Assembly (NCBI RefSeq): GCF_003026815.1 | Contig: NZ_PYOG01000010.1 | Coordinates: forward strand, 1 to 64,000 | Direction of reading: 5' to 3' | Length of the DNA: 64,000 nucleotides | DNA from: Photobacterium damselae | GTDB lineage: Bacteria; Pseudomonadota; Gammaproteobacteria; Enterobacterales; Vibrionaceae | In this document: positions 58,982-64,000 of the stretch, in pieces | How the letters are laid out: every line of letters begins with the position of its first letter | Numbering within the stretch: position 1 is the stretch's first letter | Translations under genes and position numbers: made by a program | Notes under the pieces: generated by a model | Seen by the model: only the letters and a program-made list of their open reading frames with translations | What the model was told of the DNA's origin: nothing | Databases searched by the model: none

Positions 58982-61309
58982 TTATTGGAGTAGCTGTTTT
59001 ATCTTAGTTACAGGAACCGTTAATACTCGAATTTTTCGACTATTATCTTCCACAATGACCATCGCGTTTTCATTGTCTAGTTGATAAATATCTGAATAAG
59101 CAGAACCGCCATTAACTAATTGTATAGGTCCTTGCCAAGATGCGCCTTCATCAAAACTCATCCATAAGCCTAGGTTTTCACGACCAGAGTTATTAGCTAG
59201 ATCTCCAATTGGGTTAGTAAAGAGCAAATAGTTAGAACCATCTGATTCAGTAAATCGTGTAATTGAGGCATCAACGGTATTTTTGCTTAAATTGGAGAAC
59301 TGCTGATAGCCATAATTTTCAGGCATGTGCCAGGTCATCCCCCCATCATGGCTAATAAACTGATGTCTAGGTCCATAATTAATGTTATTGACCGTTTGGT
59401 TAAAATCAAGACGAGCAGTTAGTAAAATATCACCGTTATTTAACTCAACAATATCTGTTTCACTTGGTTCTAACGTCTCAAGGCGATTTGGTAGCCAGCG
59501 ATAAGGAACTGGAAGATGGCTGGCCATATCCCACGTTACTCCTTGATCATCCGAGAAAACTGACGCTACGTTTAAAAAGTATTTATCAAGAGTTATTGCT
59601 GGATAAATAATACGACCATTATTGTTACCCGTTACTTCTGTTTGATGTTTAAGTTCAATACCGTGACCGGGTCCAGGGTTAACACTTGCGACACCATAGA
59701 AACTGTATGCTCGACCAGACTTATGCTTACTCCAACCTTGAGATTCAGGAGTATTGTTCATTTCGTTAGGATTAATGTCGGTTAAAGTTTCAGCATCATA
59801 ATCAATAACGCGTTGTCCATTGACGTTTAGGTTTATATTCGCGATGTGAAGTCGTCCGTCATGGGCAGCATTAGTTTGACCAAATAAAATGTGTTTGTCT
59901 GCCGATGGTATGCCTGATAACGTACCGACAACTGCATCATCAATAGTTAATTGTGCCGTCTGAGTTACTGGGTCAAAATCCATGGCAACATTAATAAACC
60001 CTGCAATATTTTGAATTGTTGTTCTGATCAATTTTGCAGAATTTTGGTCGTCTAGGTAAGCAACAAGCCCATTCTCGTTAACGGCAAATGATATTTTATA
60101 TTGCTTCGTACCATTAGCTACAACCAAATCATTATCTTTGCCGTTGTATATCTTTAATTTAGATTGTAGGGACCAACTGTTTTGTGAGGAAATTTCGTCA
60201 AGTGATTTGCTATAAAATTCAGAGCCAGACCAACCGACAATCTGTAATGTCTTTTCTTTAACATGGCTAGAAACATTTATTGGCGCTGACCAAGTATCAT
60301 TTGCAACATCATAAGTACTATAAAAGACGCCACTTGCCATCCATGGTTTGATTTTATCGCCGTTTTGGGCTGCATCAGTTGGCCAGCGTACGTAAGAGAC
60401 AGTAATAGTATCTTGCTGAGGGAGGTAAATTGGTCGAGGATCTGAAAAATCATATTCATCATTAAGGTTAATTTGTTCTGTCAAATTAACTTCAGGTCCC
60501 CAAGTACGTCCGTAATCTTTAGAAATACGAGTAATTATATCATTGGTATTAGTCACCGCTCCTGGGTCGCCACCTCCCATTCGTTTTTCAGCAAAAATAG
60601 CAACAGTACCAGGAGTTTGGCTACTTGTAACTAAAGATGGAATTCTGTCTGGAGTAGAGAAAACAGGGTCGCCGCTTATTGTAAACGTGATAGAGCGATA
60701 GTAAGCTTCACCTGCTTGTGAACTCGAACCATTTCCCCATGCGATCATATTTTGAGATGATGGGTGGCCTTGCCAATCACTTTTGATCAGAACGCCGTCA
60801 AAGAAAAAGCTAGCTGTTGGATTTGGGCCTGGATGAAAAACAATATCATACTTATGATAACCATGAACATCGTCACCTGATGCGAGAATAGTTGCGCCAG
60901 AACGGCCTTCAAATTCAGCTACTAAGTTTCCATTTTGTAATGAGATGATAGGTAAAAAGCGATGTTGTCCATTGGCATAATAATTAGTGATATAGCCACC
61001 ACTGACGACACGCATCTCTGTTGATAATGTCCAGCCATAGCGAGTTGCTTGATTATTAAGTTCTGTCGTTGGGGTTATTGTCCAATTGGCTCTGCCATCA
61101 TTACCGTTTACATACCATTCATCAACACCTTGATTTACTACAGCTTCACCATACCCTGAATTACTTAGATAATTATTCCAACCTTGTTCAATTGGTTCAT
61201 CATTGGTTGGGTTATCAGAGGGAATAAATTGGTACACATGTGCAGCAAGAGGGGCAGAAAGAAAAGAGAGGATACAACCGGTTAGCAAACGTTTTTTGAA
61301 TACACGCAT
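58982..61309 (-). CDS. nanH: Sialidase (neuraminidase) NanH
   Basis: A 775-residue secreted sialidase, closely matching V. cholerae NanH (781). Layout: signal peptide (1-22), N-terminal lectin domain (about 25-215, with TEMRVVSGGYITNYYANGQHR), catalytic six-blade propeller starting at RIP (222-224, PDRIPSLV) interrupted by a second lectin domain (about 345-545). Four Asp boxes: SKDYGRTW (263-270), SDDQGVTW, SHDGGMTW and SFDEGASW. It cleaves terminal sialic acid from host glycans. The genes for sialic acid uptake and catabolism are not next to it, unlike the V. cholerae island. Start and end are clear, with a long promoter region upstream. Confidence 0.95.
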   Translation of the reverse strand: MRVFKKRLLTGCILSFLSAPLAAHVYQFIPSDNPTNDEPIEQGWNNYLSNSGYGEAVVNQGVDEWYVNGNDGRANWTITPTTELNNQATRYGWTLSTEMRVVSGGYITNYYANGQHRFLPIISLQNGNLVAEFEGRSGATILASGDDVHGYHKYDIVFHPGPNPTASFFFDGVLIKSDWQGHPSSQNMIAWGNGSSSQAGEAYYRSITFTISGDPVFSTPDRIPSLVTSSQTPGTVAIFAEKRMGGGDPGAVTNTNDIITRISKDYGRTWGPEVNLTEQINLNDEYDFSDPRPIYLPQQDTITVSYVRWPTDAAQNGDKIKPWMASGVFYSTYDVANDTWSAPINVSSHVKEKTLQIVGWSGSEFYSKSLDEISSQNSWSLQSKLKIYNGKDNDLVVANGTKQYKISFAVNENGLVAYLDDQNSAKLIRTTIQNIAGFINVAMDFDPVTQTAQLTIDDAVVGTLSGIPSADKHILFGQTNAAHDGRLHIANINLNVNGQRVIDYDAETLTDINPNEMNNTPESQGWSKHKSGRAYSFYGVASVNPGPGHGIELKHQTEVTGNNNGRIIYPAITLDKYFLNVASVFSDDQGVTWDMASHLPVPYRWLPNRLETLEPSETDIVELNNGDILLTARLDFNQTVNNINYGPRHQFISHDGGMTWHMPENYGYQQFSNLSKNTVDASITRFTESDGSNYLLFTNPIGDLANNSGRENLGLWMSFDEGASWQGPIQLVNGGSAYSDIYQLDNENAMVIVEDNSRKIRVLTVPVTKIKQLLQ

Positions 61310-61726
61310 TACATTAATCCTTGTGTAAATGGATGATCAAAATAGCTTTTTATACATCACTCTGAATGAATTTAAATGATTAATCTTGTATTACTAAGTG
61401 GATAGTCAACACCTCAATGTCTGATAAAGAAGTAAAATAAAGCTACTCTCAAAGAAATAAAACTTCAAATAATAATAATTGCAATGGAGATCTGCTCCAC
61501 AAAATCAGTAAGGTAATATCACCAGTAAGTGATTTAATTTTTACTGAGTTTAACAAAGAAGAAATTTACGGTCTCATATCACATAAATCGAAAAATTTTA
61601 TCGATATGATGGATATTCCTTATTGGATATAGGGTGCAATTTAATGACTCTAAGGAACCTAAATATTCGGTGAGGTGCTACATTTACCAGTAGGTGATTT
61701 ATTTATCATATCAAGAGGGTAGGTTT
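61310..61726. other. Intergenic region with a startless open frame and a direct repeat
   Basis: About 415 bases upstream of nanH. A frame from 61441 to the stop at 61630-61632 (64 codons) has coding-like residues at its C-terminal end (EEIYGLISHKSKNFIDMMD) but no ATG, GTG or TTG start in its first 40 codons, so it may be the remnant of a gene. A 16-base near-repeat (ACCAGTAAGTGATTTA at 61521-61536, ACCAGTAGGTGATTTA at 61686-61701) is also present. Confidence 0.4.
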
Positions 61727-61972
61727 ATGCTAGGAGAGAACCATTCATTAGTTCACGAGTTTCCCGATTACATTGATACAATTTCCCATCTCAATCAAAC
61801 TGATACAGCATTTGCTAAACAGTCGAAGCTTTACGATAACCTAGATAATGAGATCCGAAAACTGGAGCTTCGGGGGTCACCTATTGATGACCATGAAATG
61901 AATCTTATGAAAGCGGAACGAGCAGAGTTAAAAGATCGCCTTTACCAAACGATTATTTCAGCGCAGAAGTAA
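61727..61972 (+). CDS. ydcH: YdcH family (DUF465) small helical protein
   Basis: An 81-residue protein matching DUF465: MLGENHSLVHEFPDYIDTISHLNQTDTAFAKQSKLYDNLDNEIRKLE then GSPIDDHEMNLMKAERAELKDRLYQTI. E. coli YdcH is of the same length and is thought to be a small helical hairpin of unknown role, found in nearly all gammaproteobacteria. The frame opens at GTG 61694, but ATG 61727 has an AGAGGGTAGG ribosome site and matches the family start. Confidence 0.92.
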   Translation: MLGENHSLVHEFPDYIDTISHLNQTDTAFAKQSKLYDNLDNEIRKLELRGSPIDDHEMNLMKAERAELKDRLYQTIISAQK

Positions 61973-62012
61973 AAGGTAGCAGCTTACTTTTTCGTTACTG
62001 GGTATAAAGCAA

Positions 62013-62044
62013 TGAGGCTCTTAAAGATTAAACTAAGAGCCTCA
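62013..62044 (-). terminator. Terminator hairpin of the methyltransferase gene
   Basis: An 11-bp stem (TGAGGCTCTTA/TAAGAGCCTCA) with a 10-nt loop, lying 9 bases past the stop at 62053 on the minus strand. No T run is seen, so it may be weak. Confidence 0.6.
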
Positions 62045-62052
62045 GTGATATG

Positions 62053-62796
62053 TCAGTTTTTAATACAAGCAAAAATGGCGTTACCGGATTGCTTATCCCA
62101 AGGAATGATCTTGTTGTAATCATGCTCAAGGATATGAACTTCAAAGTATGGTTCAAGTAGTGCTTTTAATTCTGGAAAACTTACCGCTACCATCGGATGT
62201 TGGTCTTGCCATACTTCCGTTACATCTTCTGTCGTTTTCTCAATGCTTAATTGTAAAGACTGCCTTTCACCTTCACCACAATAGTTCCAACCAGACTGAA
62301 AGGTGAAATTGCTATTCTCGAACTCTGCCGAATGACGCATAAAAGAACGATTATCAATTTTTGTTTTATCAACAGCATTAAAGCAGAACATGCCATTATC
62401 ATTAAGTGCTGCATGAACACTAGCGATACATTCTTTTAGTTTCTCAATACCATCATTATAGTGGATAGAGTATAAGAAGCAGGTAATCAAGTCTTGCGGT
62501 TCATCCAACTTAAAATCACACATGTTTTGTAGTGTGAAGTTAGCGTTTGGACAACGGATTTGAGCCATATCTAGCATAGGTTGGTTAATATCGAGCCCCC
62601 AGCTTTGGTATCCCCAACTGGTCAAATGCTCTATATGAGGTCCAGTACCACAAGCAAGATCTAAATGTTTAGTACCTGAGTTGCCAAATAGTTGATGGAT
62701 TCTGCGGATATTATAACTTTGCTCATAGTAGTTAATATCTGCACACATTAGGTCGTAGTAACCAGAAAGATCGGTGTATAAAGCGTTATATGACAT
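62053..62796 (-). CDS. Class I SAM-dependent methyltransferase
   Basis: A 247-residue methyltransferase. Motif I is HLDLACGTGPHIEHLTSWG (near residues 43-61), with LDINQPMLDMAQ (motif II) and DFKLDEPQDLITCFLYSIHYN (motif III region) after it. The rest is typical of the small-molecule methyltransferases (UbiE/BioC-like shape), with a C-terminal domain starting FSGWNYCGEGERQSLQLSIE. Substrate unknown. It is a single gene. No signal peptide. Confidence 0.88.
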   Translation of the reverse strand: MSYNALYTDLSGYYDLMCADINYYEQSYNIRRIHQLFGNSGTKHLDLACGTGPHIEHLTSWGYQSWGLDINQPMLDMAQIRCPNANFTLQNMCDFKLDEPQDLITCFLYSIHYNDGIEKLKECIASVHAALNDNGMFCFNAVDKTKIDNRSFMRHSAEFENSNFTFQSGWNYCGEGERQSLQLSIEKTTEDVTEVWQDQHPMVAVSFPELKALLEPYFEVHILEHDYNKIIPWDKQSGNAIFACIKN

Positions 62797-63183
62797 CGAT
62801 TGTTTATTTTAGATATGATTTAAGAATAAAGAGCGCGCATCATATAGTAAAGCTCAAAAATAGCGAATGTTTTTAGGTATAAAAATCAAATGCAGGTCAT
62901 ATTTTTTCAATTATCACTAATGATTTAATTTATTTATCGTGAAGATTTAATTATTTCATTGAAAGGATGATATTCTATTAATGAATCTATTTAACATGAA
63001 ATTGATATTCATCTTAGTCAAAATTATGAAAATAGAATAAGCTATATCTAAGTTATATTTAATTAATGGTTTTATCTCTATTGTGAAAAAATTGATAACA
63101 GTATTTCAAAATGTTTTTTAATTGATTTTTTAAATTTTAATATTATTATGAACACTATTCTATAGCGGATATATCATACAAAT
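62797..63183. other. AT-rich intergenic region, no gene seen
   Basis: About 390 bases, extremely AT-rich. A 19-codon frame (start ATG 62981 with AAGGATG upstream) is too short to support. It carries the promoters of the methyltransferase and of the DUF2541-like gene. Confidence 0.5.
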
Positions 63184-63573
63184 ATGACATTTAAGAAGTT
63201 TTTTACTCAGTTACTGGTTGGTGTGAGTTTATTAGGTTCTGCAACACTTGCTCACGCTGATGATCAATTTACTCTTGGTCGTACAATTTTATTAGAGCAT
63301 GGAAATCTGGCGGCTAAAATTCCCGTACCAGCTTGTCGTTATACTAATGCGATTAAAGTTAAAGCAGAGCGTGATGTTCGTTTACGTAAAGTTGTAGTTC
63401 ATTTTCAGAATGGTGAAAAGCAAACTATTAAATTTTATCGTGATTTAGATAAAAATGAAAAAACGGCATGGCGATACTTTGGCTTTCGTCGTTGTGTAAC
63501 AAGCCTTGATGTTTATGGTAACTCAGAGCGTACTACTGGTGGCATCCGAGTTTATGGTCGTAAAAAAGACTAA
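63184..63573 (+). CDS. Exported DUF2541-like protein (YaaI family)
   Basis: A 129-residue protein with a signal peptide (FFTQLLVGVSLLGSATLAHA-DD). The mature part has two cysteines (PACRYTN and FRRCVTS), and the pattern QFTLGRTILLEH...AAKIPVPACRYTNAIKVKAERDVRLRKVVVHFQNG, YFGFRRCVTSLDVYGNS, which resembles E. coli YaaI (DUF2541, 134 residues). Periplasmic, function unknown. The start has no clear ribosome binding site. A terminator follows at 63603-63628. Confidence 0.75.
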   Translation: MTFKKFFTQLLVGVSLLGSATLAHADDQFTLGRTILLEHGNLAAKIPVPACRYTNAIKVKAERDVRLRKVVVHFQNGEKQTIKFYRDLDKNEKTAWRYFGFRRCVTSLDVYGNSERTTGGIRVYGRKKD

Positions 63574-63602
63574 TATTTAGGCCTATATTTAGTTTTATCA
63601 GG

Positions 63603-63628
63603 GGCAGAGATTGATTCTCTGCCTTTTT
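63603..63628 (+). terminator. Intrinsic terminator after the DUF2541-like gene
   Basis: An 8-bp perfect stem (GGCAGAGA/TCTCTGCC) with a short loop, followed by T5, 30 bases past the stop. Confidence 0.88.
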
Positions 63629-63780
63629 GTTATGTTTCTCTTTCATAAGCAATAGATTACTTAGATTTCACAGTTAGTTAGGTGGTACTTTAGGGTATAA
63701 TATGCGTTCTAGTGACGATAAGTTACTTGAGTGTAGGATTTGTTATACCGTTATTGGTATCCATTATACCGTGATTTATT

Positions 63781-64000
63781 ATGAAATATGTTGTGCCTTT
63801 GTTGCTGATTATAATATCTTACCTTTTAGCTTTGGGGCTAGATTGTAACGAATATTCGATACTCTTTTCAGTTATTACTTTATTTTTATCCCTTTATCTA
63901 TTATCAGCGAATAATATTGTAAAATACGGTGTGGTTTTACCTCTTTTTTTCCTTCCTATTTTTTATTTTTCATCTGGGATGCAATATGGGCACCCCAATT
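63781..64000 (+). CDS. N-terminal fragment of a membrane protein, cut by the window end
   Basis: The frame is open from ATG 63781 to the end of the window (73 codons). It starts MKYVVPLLLIIISYLLALGLD, then has three further hydrophobic stretches (YSILFSVITLFLSLYLL; YGVVLPLFFLPIFYF), and ends FSSGMQYGHPN. The polytopic N-terminus followed by a YGxP-like motif recalls phosphoethanolamine transferases of the EptA/CptA sulfatase group, but that is a weak guess as the catalytic domain lies outside. No ribosome binding site is evident upstream. Confidence 0.6.
   Translation, partial: MKYVVPLLLIIISYLLALGLDCNEYSILFSVITLFLSLYLLSANNIVKYGVVLPLFFLPIFYFSSGMQYGHPN

Overview
The window looks like part of a Vibrionaceae chromosome, most like Photobacterium or Aliivibrio. 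This rests on low G+C content, long AT-rich intergenic spaces, several small gene families typical of vibrios (DUF2986, DUF1840, YdcH, DUF2541-like), a sialidase close to Vibrio cholerae NanH, and a dispersed palindromic TACCCAAGT-type element. I could not separate the two genera from sequence alone. I saw no rRNA, tRNA, CRISPR array, prophage or intact insertion sequence.

Layout. 1-5.9 kb is accessory in character: two small Cys-rich proteins, a GNAT acetyltransferase, a DUF885 lipoprotein peptidase and two AT-rich membrane-anchored proteins of unknown function. 5.9-9.8 kb holds an M14 carboxypeptidase, a Nudix hydrolase, a second acetyltransferase, YccF and a ComEA-like DNA-binding protein with an unusual Lys-rich linker. 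9.9-15.4 kb holds a nucleotidyltransferase-like protein and cobalamin genes (cobU, cobC, cobQ) around a DEAD-box helicase; cobS is not between cobU and cobC. 15.5-21.8 kb holds a DUF218 protein, a four-gene polar amino acid ABC importer and aroG (DAHP synthase). 21.9-28.8 kb holds two proteins under 60 residues on either side of a rhomboid protease, DUF1840 and DUF2986, then a stand-alone PBP2, an SDR, a bacterial PH-domain protein, a 50-residue membrane protein and a probably periplasmic DNA ligase. 29-33 kb holds an orphan PTS IIC-like permease, a coiled-coil protein and an aspartoacylase-type enzyme.

33.2-36.3 kb is an iron/siderophore-type ABC importer with two Fur-like boxes upstream. 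37-40.6 kb holds a MaoC hydratase, a POT peptide transporter and rnk. 40.7-44.3 kb is a compact chaperone set, ibpA-dnaK-dnaJ, whose DnaJ lacks the zinc finger and which has no grpE. 44.8-49.1 kb is an RND efflux pair (MFP plus pump). 49.2-52.3 kb holds a DUF2076 protein, an EAL phosphodiesterase and YghU.

52.4-58.9 kb is the most interesting part: nine tightly packed or overlapping genes. They encode a PepSY-type membrane protein, four small periplasmic or anchored proteins (DUF2271, DUF4198, an unnamed protein, DUF6162-like), a complete zinc/manganese-type ABC importer, and a second substrate-binding-protein homologue that has lost the metal-binding histidines. Two of the periplasmic proteins are predicted to start with histidine after signal cleavage. 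I read this as a metal acquisition or relay system of unknown specificity. The window ends with nanH, YdcH, a methyltransferase, a DUF2541-like protein and the start of a membrane protein cut by the window edge.
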